The position numbers and the translations under genes are program-made. Under the pieces are notes generated by a model. That model saw only the letters and a program-made list of their open reading frames with translations. It made no database searches and was not told where the DNA came from. A stretch of DNA of 64,000 bases from NCBI GenBank assembly GCA_964006375.1, contig OZ023269.1:4932501-4996500 (forward strand), written 5' to 3'. This stretch comes from Tillus elongatus. Taxonomy: Eukaryota > Arthropoda > Insecta > Coleoptera > Cleridae. Shown here piece after piece: positions 23,662-37,316 of the stretch; position 1 is the stretch's first letter; each line of letters opens with the position of its first letter.

Positions 23662-24270
23662 ATATTATGGAAAATGGTTTTAATTACATATCTAAATTTA
23701 CAAGATACTGATTAGAATATCTAATTAAAAGAAGAAAGTTCATATTATTTACGGTTAAAAGGGAAGTAATTTTTATTTGACATTGGCGTTAAAAAATGGG
23801 AAACTGGTAATCATAGTAGACCTGTATGTGCGTCTGTCCGAAAAAAACTTATCCTCAATATAAATGAGTTTGTCCTTTTATTGCCAGAGTAGTGTATAAT
23901 ATAAGCTCGAGAGTGACTTATACACTATTACAGCAAGCTGCAAAAAGTGCAATAAAAATGTAATGGGAAGACAAAGCTAAAAGGGTAGTTTCCGCTAACA
24001 GAATCCGGCATGTTAACTAAATTAGTTGCTCAAGCGACTGACTTTTACATGTAAAGTAACTTTTACATGTAAAATTACTTTTTCTAATAATGAAACTTTA
24101 ATCCGATCTCTCTAACACAATTTTGATGTATGAGAACTCAACGCAGCTAGCTTGCTAAAATGGTGTGTGCTTGACCTACGTGTAACTTAATTTTGCATCA
24201 AAATTTAAAATTTATGTAGTACAAAATACCTTTCTTTAAAATTCACAGTTGACGCCTTTTTTTATTTGTT
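23662..24270. other. AT-rich stretch, nothing recognised
   Basis: No frame, repeat end or RNA gene is evident. A short direct repeat, TTTTACATGTAAA(G/A)T(A/T)AC, occurs twice around 24046-24078. Confidence 0.4.
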
Positions 24271-24640
24271 ACTAGCTGACCCGACATACGTTGTCCTGTC
24301 CAAATTTCTATAAACCTGTTTGTGATTGTTTTGTGAATTTGCGAAAAGCTCAAATAACTAACAACTGAAAATAAACAATGGAATCAATTTCTTGTCCCTA
24401 TTGCTTGACTCGCAATTTGACAATCAGCGACATTTTCGCACGTAGCGAAATAAATCGAAGAAAAAAGCACTTGCAGTTTTTCCCTAATTTTTAAATTTTC
24501 GGGGCAACTTTTCAAATTTTCATTTCCCTAAAGACCATATTCAGATCATTACGAACATTTCTAAAATAAAATTACCCAAATCGGTGCAGCCGTTCTCACG
24601 TGATACGTTTACCAATGAAAGCATTTAATTGGTGAATTTT
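24271..24640 (+). repeat. Dispersed insect-type repeat starting CTAGCTGACCCG
   Basis: TACTAGCTGACCCGACATAC followed by GTTGTCCTG, and about 300 bp later AAATCGGTGCAGCCGTTCTC. I remember strings like these as the two ends of very common dispersed non-coding repeats in insect genomes; the class is uncertain. No coding content. Confidence 0.55.
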
Positions 24641-24646
24641 CTTAAA

Positions 24647-24777
24647 GCAGACGTTCTATTCTCAATTAGCGATTCACTTGATGATGTTAAAATTGTGACT
24701 GCCAAAAATATCAGACATAGGAAAAAATACCTGGCCTTGACGAGATCCCAGCAATTGTTCTAAAAAAACTCGCACCA
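24647..24777 (+). mobile_element. Jockey-type LINE sliver, duplicate of 25137-25266
   Basis: 131 bp that match the start of LINE copy D with roughly a tenth of positions changed: GCAGACGTTCTAT..., AATATCAGACATAG, CCTGGCCTTGACGAGATCCC. It encodes the block before RT motif A (GLDEIPAIVL). It ends abruptly and is separated from the second version by about 360 bp of unrelated sequence. Confidence 0.75.
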
Positions 24778-24779
24778 CC

Positions 24780-25130
24780 TTTCGGCAAAATATATTCTAA
24801 GACCATGAATTTTTGAAGTTATCTGTAGATCGTCATGAGTCAACTATAAATCTCAGTACCCCCACTACCTCCGGTGCTCAATCTGATATGCGACCACTGC
24901 AGTCTAGATCTTCTTTATACTCAAATTTCATTAGTTGAGAGAAGATATAATTATTTCAGGAAGCTGCCACGAGATATGTAGGGTGTAGTTGACCTGAGCT
25001 GGGTAGGTGTCGTGTGTTGACTGACACTTTGCAAAAAGGAAAATAGAGAACAAGAAAGTAACGAAAATTATTCAAGAAGTACAAACAAAGCCATCAACAG
25101 AGTAAAACATAAAGTTTACGCAATATTTCC
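24780..25130. other. Spacer between two LINE pieces
   Basis: No repeat end is recognised. One plus-strand frame includes CDHCSLDLLYTQISLVERRY and FRKLPRDM, which has the look of a LINE C-terminus but is too short to assign. Confidence 0.3.
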
Positions 25131-25136
25131 GAAGAT

Positions 25137-26475
25137 GCAGACGTTCTATCTTCAATTAGCGATTGACTTGATGATGTTGAAATTGGTACTGCCAAGAATA
25201 TCAGACATAGAAAAAATACCTGGCCTTGACGAGATCCCAGCAATTGTTCTCAGAAAATGCGCACCAAAACTTGCTCCGGTCCTGACTCTTCTGTTTCAGA
25301 CATCTTACAATAGAGGCATATTCCCTAGTAACTGGAAAACTGCTCAAGTACAACCCGTCCCCAAGAAAGGATCCAAAGCACTTCCTAGCAACTACTTCTC
25401 TCCTTTCAGTTGTTTCTAAAGTGATGGATAAATATATAAACACTGAATTACTAAATTTTCGTGGAAACACAGTCTAATCCACGACAGGTCACAGCGCAGA
25501 TGAACTGCCGACCTCCTTTCCTTTGTCACCCATTCTTGGAGCAAGTCTATGGTCTACACGGTGAATCCCAGATTGTCGCTCTAGACATATCCAAAGCATT
25601 CAACCAGGTTTGGCACGCAGCGCTGCTTAATAAACTTCCGGCCTATGGCCTACCACCAACACTCTGTACCTGGACAGCAAATTTCTGTTGTCGTGGATGA
25701 CCATTCCTCTAAACTGTATCCAATTAATGCAGGAGTCCCTCAAGGTTCAGCTTTAACCCCTACTTTGTTTATTCTCCACATCAGTGACCTCCTCTCTAGC
25801 ACATCCAACCCAGTTCACGGTTACGCGGATGACAGCACCCTCCACTCCAATATACAATATTCTAAGCCTGTCTCTTTAGCCCAATTAGATGAGGATCGCA
25901 GACTCATGCAGGGTCCTCTCTCTGTGGATCTCCAAAAAATATGAGACTGGGGAAGCAGAAATCTTGTACAATTCAACTCCATCAAATATCAATCTTGCTT
26001 TCTCATAAGAGATACACCAGCCCTAGACCCATCTTCCGGGCTCGCAAATACTTTTCACCAACTGATCTCCATACCTTCACAAATAAGGCCAAACCTCGAA
26101 TACTGCTCCCACATTTGGGACAAAGGATACTATCCCTTGTCCACCGACTTGCCGTTGGTGACCTCTCTCTTTTATAGATATCTGCACGGGTACTGCTCAG
26201 AGGAGCTTTCTTCCATAGTTCCTCCACCTGCTGCCCCCAGAGCGAATGCACCCTTTAACTGTCAAGATCCCCCGACATAGAACATCTTGTTTTGCCCACT
26301 CTTTTATCCCGAGGACTTCCAAGTTGTGGAATTCCTTGCCGGCACATGTTTTTCCTTCTCCGAACCTACAAACCTTCAAGTCCAGAATTAACAAGTTGGC
26401 TCTTTCCCCCTTGTCGACACCCACGGTACGACAATTATTAGGCTGTGAGCCCCCGTGGTGTGTTGTTGAAATAAT
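25137..26475 (+). pseudogene. Jockey/CR1-type LINE reverse transcriptase, disrupted (copy D)
   Basis: Plus-strand remnant from before the RT fingers to the 3' tail. Visible blocks are GLDEIPAIVLRKCAPKLAPV, GIFPSNWKTAQVQPVPKKGS, motif A as ALDISKAFNQVWHAALLNK, motif B as NAGVPQGSALTPTLF and an intact YADD in GYADDSTLHSN. The catalytic residues are thus conserved, but at least four frameshifts or deletions break the frame (near 25410, 25670, 25945 and 26030), and a deletion removes part of the thumb. A later gap of about 22 bp occurs near 26240. It ends in the C-terminal RINKLALSPLSTPTVR and a GTTGTTGAAATAATAAAAAA tail. Confidence 0.85.
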
Positions 26476-27690
26476 AAAAAAAAATATGATATTTTTGGTT
26501 AAGACTAATATCACCGTAAGTATGTAGTAAAATATTTATAACTGACTCAGTTATTCTTTAATTTTCTCTTTGCATAACTATTAAGATTAACCTTGTTTTT
26601 GCTGAGTTCTTTATATAAAAATTTGTCTCATCTCTGGTGGGTTGGATCGTTAATAGATAGTAATAAATTTTAAGCTAAGATTGATTGGGTTGGTGGTTTA
26701 TCTCTAAGTAATCAAGGTAGGCCAAACATCTTAGTACTACTATTCGTTACGGTTACATAAAAAATCTGTTCGGATCGGTTCAACGTTAGGCTTATATATC
26801 GTGATATATTTTTTCACGTGATAGTTTCTACAGCGTATATGAAGAAATGATTCCTTCACATTCAATTGGCTTTGGATGTTCAGTGCGAAACAGATTGTAT
26901 CACAAAATACCTGAAATAACACAGCAGATCGGCGTTCAATCGCTACATTTATCTATTATTTTTTCTTCGTAACGTGATTCTGTAGCAATTTTAAGCCTCA
27001 AATAACGATTTCGATAAAAGCCTTTGACTAATGATGGCTTTTATTTACAGGCTTATTTTAGAGAACATTACTGTAAATATGCACACAGGTTCATGTCTCT
27101 AATGGATGCCAGGGTTTAAGACCAAAGGCGGGCTATTTTCATACTCTTCAATAATGCTTTTTCTCATCTCTGAAGTATCTGTACACTTAAGTAGCACGTT
27201 TTCTCCGTGCAAATTTAAATTTAAAATTTCAACTGAATAGATCAAGCGCAACAAGTGCGTTATGGTAGTGAATTTATTTTTTAACTATTAAATTAGTTTT
27301 GATCTTTAAGAATATAATTTTTTCTACAAAACTTTACGGAATCTAAATTTTGACAATAAGCGAATAAATAATGCTGATTTTATTAGTTTAAAGACTTAGT
27401 TATGGTTTTGTTGGCCTATAAACTAAAATATATAAATGCTTTGCACTTAAAATGAAATAAAATCTTTTGTAGATATTCCTGTTCAACATTTATTTTCTTA
27501 GATGCCTCATTCTGGGAATACATGGATGGTTTTTAAATGGTAACCAGATATTTTTTTACATCTGCGTTATTTAAATGAATGTCTTATAAAACAACACTGT
27601 ATGTGGTATTCACTGCTAATATAAAATTTGTGCTACTCCAGTTAAAAGTTTTACGTTACCTCAACTTCTGGCGAAACATGAAGTTCCAAT
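26476..27690. other. AT-rich stretch with one isolated RepA motif
   Basis: A single plus-strand RepA terminal motif (CGCAACAAGTGCGTTATGGT...) lies at 27246-27277 without a partner. Nothing else is recognised. Confidence 0.4.
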
Positions 27691-27780
27691 AAGTACACTT
27701 GGAGAACACCCAAATCACCACAACCCATATTTCCGAGACCTTACGATCGTTTCGTTGAGAATGTCAACATCTTCAGAGGA
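27691..27780 (-). repeat. Retroposon 3' end with hairpin motif (minus member of inverted pair)
   Basis: Reverse orientation of the 12733 type: CTGAAGA-T-GTTGAC-ATT-CTCAAC-GAAACGATCGT, then GTTGTGGTGATTTGGGTGTT and CTCCAAGTGTACTT. It is head to head with 27800-27910. Confidence 0.7.
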
Positions 27781-27799
27781 CGCAAATTCTGAATTTTCT

Positions 27800-27910
27800 T
27801 CCTCTGAATATGTTGACATTGTCAACGAAACGATGGTAAGATCTCGGAAATTAGTGTTGTGGTGATTTGGGTGTTCTCCAAGTGTACTTATTAGTGCTCA
27901 TCACAGGTTC
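27800..27910 (+). repeat. Retroposon 3' end with hairpin motif (plus member of inverted pair)
   Basis: CTGAATA-T-GTTGAC-ATT-GTCAAC-GAAACGATGGT with the same downstream sequence, continuing into TTAGTGCTCATCACAGGTTC. With the preceding feature it forms an inverted repeat of about 90-bp arms and a 19-bp spacer. Confidence 0.7.
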
Positions 27911-28114
27911 CAGTTTTCACATAATGAAGTGCCATAAAAGAGGTTTTTAAGCCGTTTGAGGCAACGTATTAAGTTGCCTCGAACTATAAAATCTGATTTT
28001 CTATCTTCGATAGTTACTAAATTTTCGCGATCAGTAGTGTGTAATATACTTGGTTCTCGGATTGATCTGCGCCTAGAATTGATTAAAACTCGCTAGCACA
28101 TGAAAATATGTCTA

Positions 28115-28400
28115 TTTTTAGTGAATTTTCTGAAAAAATTCACTAATAAGGAGATCCCGATAATTCAAAAAATAATAGTCCGATTTTGATCAAATTGGGC
28201 ACGTACCTTTCTTTTGCAAGTGGCTTGGATAAGTTCGTTAGTCAGGAAAATCGGCCCAGGTTTTCTTTTGAAAAAAATTCTATCTCCGGACATAAAAAAG
28301 TGATTTGATACGCTGGTTTCTCTCATAAAGGGTATCCTATGTCCCCAAATTAAAATCTCTATCTTAAAAGACAAAAAAGTTAGAGGTAAATTAATTTTTA
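28115..28400 (-). repeat. TA-array element copy lacking its array
   Basis: The palindromic end (AGTGAATTTTCTG...AATTCACTAATAAGG) runs almost directly into the body sequence on the far side of where the array should be (AATAGTCCGATTTTGATC, then CAAGTGGCTTGGATAAGTTC). The whole array and its immediate flanks are missing. Confidence 0.55.
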
Positions 28401-28627
28401 ATTAATTAAATCTGATTTCAGAAAGTTAAAAGGTCAAAATTAATTGATCAGAATGTGAATGAAAAATACTACAAGAAATGACTAACAAGCTCCTATATAT
28501 GTGTCTAACTCGTTATTTTCCTCGATTTCGTTAAAACATGAGCAAAAAAACCATTGTAAATCAAAATGGTTTTGTGTAAATTGTAAAACCTTGAACAATG
28601 GGATATACCTGCTAGTAAATGCATGTA

Positions 28628-28722
28628 GTGCGTAGCTCAGTGGTCTAGGTCCCTGTACATCGTATAATCGACTCCCATATGACGAGTTCTAATCCTAGTT
28701 AGTGACTTTACTTTTTATCAAT
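28628..28722 (+). mobile_element. tRNA-like SINE head
   Basis: A-box TAGCTCAGTGGTCTAGG fits the polymerase III consensus and GAGTTCTAATCC resembles a B box about 50 bp later. Flanking sequence does not fold into a complete tRNA, so a degraded SINE or tRNA pseudogene is more likely than a gene. Confidence 0.5.
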
Positions 28723-28816
28723 TTTTTAAAGTTTCATTTCACTTTACAGTTATCTAATCAGATTGTTGTTATATACAGTCATAGACTTTTCCCGTGGCTT
28801 CACAAGTGCTTGTTTT

Positions 28817-29633
<817 letters not shown>

Positions 29634-29935
29634 AGACGCAGTAAGTTCGTTTTGGTAGCGAATTTTCATTAAATGCTTTAAAATTCAATAACGCAATTTT
29701 TTATTAACCTAAAGTTTGTCAGCTGGGAAACGAGTTTCTCGGAAACGTTTTAAGTTAATTTTCGGAAAATTGTTGTACATTTTCAAACAAGTTATTTTGA
29801 TAAAATATGGTACATTTTTTCTACTATATAGGTTATACCGATGACGAAATTGACGCCTGCTTGCATTAAAGAGACACATTTGCTATTAAAAACATTTTTA
29901 TGAAAACTAACTTCCATAACGAACTTGCTGCGTCC
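29634..29935 (-). mobile_element. MITE-like unit RepA, diverged
   Basis: Inverted terminal motifs at both edges (GAGACGCAGTAAGTTCG at the left, CGAACTTGCTGCGTCC at the right) with about 300 bp between, matching 10627-10928 in reverse. Confidence 0.7.
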
Positions 29936-31102
29936 AACTCAACAAGGTAAAATAGATATTCAGGATTCGACCACCTCGAATGTAATCTGCATATTTTACT
30001 TGCAATAATATTATGTCTTACATAGTGTAAAGCTAAGAAGGGTAGCGAGAAGAGCGTATTCCTGATCCACCTAGTTAATAAATTAGGCTTCGACGCTGTG
30101 TTCTGATAGTAGAAGCATATAAGAAGGATGTGTGAAAATGAAGGTGAATAAATGTTTAATATAGGCTTAGGTGTGATTTCTTAAAGTCTCATCAGTGTGT
30201 ACCATCTACACATACTAACTGGATATTCTCCTACTTGTGGTATTGTGTTAAATTCTGCGCTGACATTTACCCTTAACTGAATCAGAAGTAATATGTTCAT
30301 CCTCTATACGCAACATTGTTTCTAATTTTACATGCGAATAAAGTGAAATTCATGCGAGGGAGTTAAAATCATTAACATTTCAAAAGACATCTGAATGAAC
30401 ACAACAAGATACGTGAAATTAGAGTCTAATTCCTTCATTAGTATTAATTAATCAGGTAAGCGATGAAAGTCAGTTCATAAACCATAAACCTACATAATAA
30501 GTTGAATAAAGGTTACGAGTACTTTCTATCCGTTGATTATGTGATGTACTCTGTGTCAGTTACCTCTGCATAAATGAAACAGGTGGAGTTAATTACTCAG
30601 TCGCTTGCCACACTACACCGACGGTCTAATCGATGTGGATACTTGAAAGAAATACTTGTTTGTGGTCATCAAATAAACTGATATGGTTATTCTGGAAAGC
30701 TATCGTGTTATGTTTACATTTCGAAATCTCTTTTGCTCTTACATTTTAGAATTTCTACATGTGAGTCTGCTGATTAAGTTACTTCATTTTCGCTTCGTAG
30801 TTACTTTTGAATTTGCGAAAAATAAATGCTCGCTATCACATAAAGTAAGCTAATTTTTATGAATGCTATTTCGTATGGTTTACAGAAATTGTAAACATTC
30901 TGTTGTCGATTCTTTAGGTTTACAAATTTTTTACAAGAGACGATAATACTCTATGATACTGCATGATAAAAGAAAGTAATATGATATTACGTATCGGTTT
31001 ATTGAAAATATTTGCTCTGTGATGAAGTATTATTTTCTAATTACTAAGTAAATAAATAATTAAATAGACAATAACAAAATACAAACTATATAATTTTTTT
31101 TA
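29936..31102. other. AT-rich stretch, nothing recognised
   Basis: No coding frame, terminal repeat, tandem repeat or RNA gene is seen on either strand. Confidence 0.4.
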
Positions 31103-33884
31103 ATACTTCAACATCACACCACGAGGGACTACAGCCTAAATACTATCGTACCCTGGGTGTCAACAAGCAGGAAAGAGGCAACTTGCTAATTCTGGACTTG
31201 AAGGTTTGGAGGTTCGGAGGAGAAGGAAAAACATGTGCCGGCAAGGAATTCCACAACTTGGAAGTCCTCGGGACAAAAAAGCGGGCATAACAAGATGTTC
31301 TATGTATGGTAACCTGGACAGTAAAAGGGTGCATTCGCTCTGTTCCCCTGGTAGATCTGATGGGGACAGCAGGTGGAGGAACTATGGTAGAAAGCTCATC
31401 TGAGCAGTGTCCGTGCAGATATCTATATAAAAAAGAGAGAGAGAGGTCACTAACTGCACGTCGGTGGGTAAGGGATGGCAGCCTTGGGTGATGGTCGGGC
31501 CACCGATGAGACGCATAGCTATCTTCTGAATAGAGTCTAGGATAGCGAGTGTAGAAGCGTCAGCGGCACCCCAGATGTGGGAGCAGTGTTCGAGGTTTGG
31601 CCTTATTTGTGAGGTATATAAGGTCTAGAGTTTAGCTGGTGAAAAATATTTGCGAGCCCGGAAGAGGAAACCTAATTTCTTAGCAGCCGCTTCTGCAATT
31701 GATGTGACATGTTGATGCCAATTGAGATTTCGATTTACAGAAATGCCAACAAGTGAAAAGGATCCATTACTTTGAATAACTTGGTGGTTCATTGTGATGG
31801 GTCTAGGGCTGGTGTATCTCTTATAAGATATAAAGCAAGACTGAGATTTAGTGGAGTTGAATTGTACAAGATTTCTACTTACCCAGTCTAATATTTTTTG
31901 GAGATCCATAGAGACAGAACCCTCCATGACTCTGGGATCCTCATCTAATTGGGCTAAAGAGACAGGCTTAGAATATTGTATATTTGAGTGGAGGGTGCTG
32001 TAGTCTGCGAAACTGTGAACTGGGTTTGATGTGCTAGAGAGGAGGTCATCGATGTGGAGAAGAAACAAAGTAGGGGCTAAAACTGAACCTTGAGGAACTC
32101 CTGCATTAATTGGATACAGTTTAGAGGAATGGCCATCCACGACAACAGAGATGCTCCGGTTGGAGAGGAAATTTGCTGTCGAGATACAAAGTTTTGGTGG
32201 TAGGCCATAGGCCGGAATTTTATTACGCAGCGCTTCGTGCCAGGCCTGGTCGAATGCTTTGGATATGTCTAGAGCGGAAATCTGGGATTCACCGTGTAGT
32301 TCCATAGACCTGTTCCAAGAATGGGTGACAAAGGAAAGGAGGTCGGCAGTTGATCTGCGCTGACGGAATCCATACTGCCTGTCGTGGATTATACTGTGTT
32401 TTCCAAGAAATTTTAGTAATTTGGTGTTTATATATTTTTCCATCACTTTAGAGACGACTAAAAGGGGAGAAATAGGCCTGTAGTTGCCAGGAAGAGCTTT
32501 GTATCCTTTCTTGGGGAAGGGTTGTACTGCAGCAGTTTTCCAATTACTACGGAATATGCCTTTATTGCAAGACGTCTGAAACATACAAGTCAGGACAGGA
32601 GCAAGTTCTGCTGCGCATTTTTTGAGAACAATAGCTGGGTTCTCATCAAGGCCAGAGGCTTTCCTGGTATTAAGAAAAGAGATCATCTTTCGTACCTTTT
32701 TAGTTTTAAAACTAATATCTGTCATTTTATGCGCGACATTGGGGACTGTTGGTGGTGGAACTTTTGGGGGTGAGTTTGAGAGTAGAATTGCCGGCGAACA
32801 ACGAGGCAAAAAGTTCAGCCTTATCGGGGAGGTAGAAAAAATTTCATCCCCTGAAACAAGAGGTAGGAACGTGCTCTTGCAGAAATTACTCCCAATATAT
32901 TTAGTAAGAGCCCAGAAGGGTTTGGTGCCGTTGGAGCTTGAGAGGACTTTGTTTTTGATGTGGTTATTAAACGAGTTTTTGCCTCAGAAAGAATGCGGAC
33001 ATAGCGGTTTCTTGCATCGTTAAATGATTGACAGTGTTCTGACTGGGATTGTGTGGAAGTTTTGTAACGTTTTGTGAGATATAAGAGGGGTCAGGATGAG
33101 AGAAGCAGACAGACAACCATGAAAATGAGAAAAATTAATCCCGCGTTTCGTCCCAGTTCGCGGAGTTGTAGTGCCAAATGATACGTGGGTGTGATGACTG
33201 TGTGACCTCGGAATGTTTTGCGCAGGAAACAGTGACCGTGCCGTGAACTGGGCGACCAAGGGGCGCGATGACTGATGTCTTATAGCCTTCAGGTTTCGTA
33301 GCAAGAAGGAGATCCAAGGGATTTGAGCTGTGTGTTGGGATGCGAGGAAAGTAGGTAGGTTGCTGAACCATATTGGGTAAAGAAATTCTGACTGCAAAGG
33401 TCTTCGCTGCTCTCCCTTGTGGATCGGTTTTTGAAGATACTAGCCATTCCTTATTATGGAAATTGAAATCACCAAGAATAGTGACCTCGGAGGAAGGATA
33501 TTCTCGGAAATCAGATGGTCAGTTTTTTTAGAAAGGTAGTCGAAGAGCTGGACAAAGTTGTTGTCAGAAGGTGATCGGTAAATGCAAGAGATGAATTTAG
33601 TTGCAGCCCTGAGAGAGATTAATCCAAAGTATGTCTTTTCTTCCAGCTTCTAAATTAGGGAGTCTGGTGCAGAGTAGATTCCTACGGACGTATGCGCACA
33701 CGCCTCCATGCAATCTAAAGGAAGTAAGAAGCTCATACCCCGGAAAGCAAAGGTGATTACTGGCTGTTTCGGCACTGATTTGGGTTTCGGTGAGGAAGAT
33801 GATTTGGGGCCTATTAGCCTGGAGGAAATGGTGGACGGAGTTCAGGTTAGAATTTAGGCCACACATATTCGAGAAGGATATATG
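31103..33884 (-). mobile_element. Jockey/CR1-type LINE, nearly full-length (copy C)
   Basis: Minus-strand copy from endonuclease start to 3' end. It lacks the first roughly 60 codons present in copy B and about 130 bp of the linker. The endonuclease segment is visible at 33866-33600 (QANRPQIIFLTETQISAETA) and further down as TILGDFNFHN, while the SDH box reads PVH. The 5' edge at 33884 adjoins a mariner-like transposase on the same strand without spacer. Confidence 0.85.
31625..32809 (-). pseudogene. LINE reverse transcriptase, 394-codon frame with altered catalytic box
   Basis: The longest protein-coding frame in the window. It spans the whole RT: GLDENPAIVLKKCA (residues 53-66), KGIFRSNWKTAAVQPFPKKG (83-102), GNYRPISPL (108-116), QYGFRQRRST (145-154), motif A LDISKAF (180-186), motif B GVPQGS (237-242), catalytic box FADY at 267-270 where other copies have YADD, and the thumb with NLNWHQHVTS. 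The second catalytic Asp is therefore lost to Tyr. The frame ends at a TAG that replaces Tyr in NLYTLYTSQ; the same reading continues briefly beyond it. No start codon context can be claimed, since the first Met lies inside the linker. Confidence 0.88.
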
Positions 33885-34574
33885 CTGGTGTTTGATCCCA
33901 CTGAAAGCATATCACATTCGCTGGAAGTTGAGGATTTGCTCGATCAGTATATAAGTTTGCCAAAGTTGGCACGACATTACTGTCAAGCAGTGCAAAATAA
34001 CTATCTCTATTCAAACTGTCATTAATTAAATAGACACCAATGACCTGGTTTACAACTATTCCTGCCCAAACATTAACCTATTGCGTATCTTCTTGCATGT
34101 GGATTTTCTTTGAAATAGTAGCATCATTTGACGATTAGAATGGCCGTGAAGTGTAAAACTGCACTCGTCAGAAAACAAAACATGTTCTAGTTGGATAACA
34201 TTGTTATCTAACATTCCCATTACTTGTTGACAAAAACACGTTCTCCTACCAAAATCTTTTTCAATGAGCTCCTGAGTGTGTACGAATTTATAAGGATGCA
34301 TTTTTTGTAATATTCGAATAATCGATGAATGGTTAACATCCAATGTTGTGCCTGCTTGTCGACTCGGAGTGTGTGGATTTCTTCCAAACTCAAGCATTAC
34401 GTCCATTTTGGTAGCACTACTCACTGAAGGTTTTTTGTATCTGCATATTATGTCCAAGCTCGAGAAATTGCTTTTCAACTTAACTACATATAGGAGGCAA
34501 ATCGGGAATTTAAAAAAAAGGTAAGCAACTTCAATCTGTGATCGTGTTTTATCTTTGTAACCCATCATCGGTGG
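33885..34574 (-). pseudogene. Mariner-like transposase fragment cut by LINE C
   Basis: Open for 170 codons (34056-34568) and readable in other frames to the junction. The N-terminus has MMGYKDKTRSQIEVAYLF, degraded after that; then HPYKFVHTQELIEKDFGRR, QQVMGMLDNN, VLFSDECSFTLHGHSNRQ with the first catalytic Asp, and after a frameshift INDSLNRDSYFALLDSNVVP, ANPQLPANVICFQWD. It ends just where the second catalytic Asp block should be, against the 5' edge of LINE copy C. A piece of the same family is at 54240-54560. Confidence 0.75.
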
Positions 34575-35527
34575 AATTCATATTTTATGCACTTTTAACA
34601 ACTTAAAACCACCGTCGTGCGGTTCCAAACACATAGCAAGTTTCTAAGACGTTTTAAACAAAACTAAAAATGCCAACTCTGAAGATTGTTGATAACTATT
34701 AATATCTTCTTATAATTGATACGGCAAAGAGGGACTTCCAAATTGTTTTTGCTTGCTTTCTCAATATCAAGAATAAAACGCGATTAGGTATTATTTATTT
34801 AATGTGTGGTAGCGAAGTTTGTCAATGCGATAATTTTTTTACTGTTAATTTTTGCAAAAAATTTTTTAAACCATAGCAGTTTTCAATAAAGGATGAAGAG
34901 ATCTTTCAAATGAGGTATCACAAGCCCCTACCTCCCTTTTAAAACTTAGGGGATACAACTGTTACTCGAACGGTGCTAAATATAGGGTTTGTCCAAACAT
35001 AATTCCAATCGCAGTGAGTACAGTTAGCAAAAAGGTGAAAAAATTAAGGAACATGGTATGGTGAGAAATCTCCCGAAAACATGACGCACTAATATTGTCA
35101 GAAATGATACTAAGATTCTCGATGTTGGCTTGTCAATTGAAGAAAATCAACACTCCACAAATAGAGTCATTTGTCAATATCACAAAATCTCAGCACTCCG
35201 GTTTTGAGAATGCTGAAGAAGAATACATTATTTCACCCATAAAATATAAAGTTATTTGAAGAATTATCAGATAACGACTATGATAGGCGAATTGAATATT
35301 CTGATATAATGATGCGGTTGATACATTATTGAGAAAAAATATGTTTTCTGACGAAGCGTGTCACCGAAAAGGACAATCTAAAAATTTTGAAATATAGAGG
35401 ATGTGCTGTTTAAAATGAAAACGTTGGTATAATCCCTGAGAAAACGAGAAACGTGGCAACAATTCCAAAATCAAATATAAATTTGGGATGTGAAAAACCG
35501 TAGTAATAACAAATTCAAGTGTAAATA
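34575..35527. other. Unassigned stretch
   Basis: May include the outer part of the mariner-like element, but no inverted terminus could be recognised. A plus-strand trace around 35030-35360 (GAGAATCTCCCG..., TATTTTCTGACGAAGCGTGT) looks like a heavily mutated transposase block with FSDE-like text. Confidence 0.35.
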
Positions 35528-35590
35528 CACTTGGAGAACCCAAATCACCACAACACATTTTAAAAGACCTGACGATCGTTTCATCAGAGG
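35528..35590 (-). repeat. Retroposon 3' end, hairpin deleted (minus member of inverted pair)
   Basis: Reverse-oriented CTCTGATGA joined directly to AACGATCGTCAGGTC, without the usual stem-loop, followed by GTTGTGGTGATTTGGGTTCT. Partner of 35621-35700. Confidence 0.65.
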
Positions 35591-35620
35591 ATGAAACATT
35601 CTGAGAATGTTAATATAGTG

Positions 35621-35700
35621 AAACGATCGTCAGGTCTTTTAAAATGTGTTGTGGTGATTTGGGTTCTCCAATTGTACTTATCAGTGCTCATGACAGGTTC
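35621..35700 (+). repeat. Retroposon 3' end (plus member of inverted pair)
   Basis: GAAACGATCGTCAGGTCTTT, then GTTGTGGTGATTTGGGTTCT, CAATTGTACTTATCAGTGCT and CATGACAGGTTCC. It forms an inverted repeat with 35528-35581 over about 53 bp. Confidence 0.65.
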
Positions 35701-35780
35701 CAATCTTCACTTAGTAAATTCAAGTGTAATCGTACGAGCGGTTAACGATATCTCTAGGTGTTTTCATACTTTCAGACCTC

Positions 35781-37316
<1,536 letters not shown>

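Noticed and set aside
28628..28722. Functional tRNA gene
   Set aside because: Only the boxes are present; no complete cloverleaf can be drawn.
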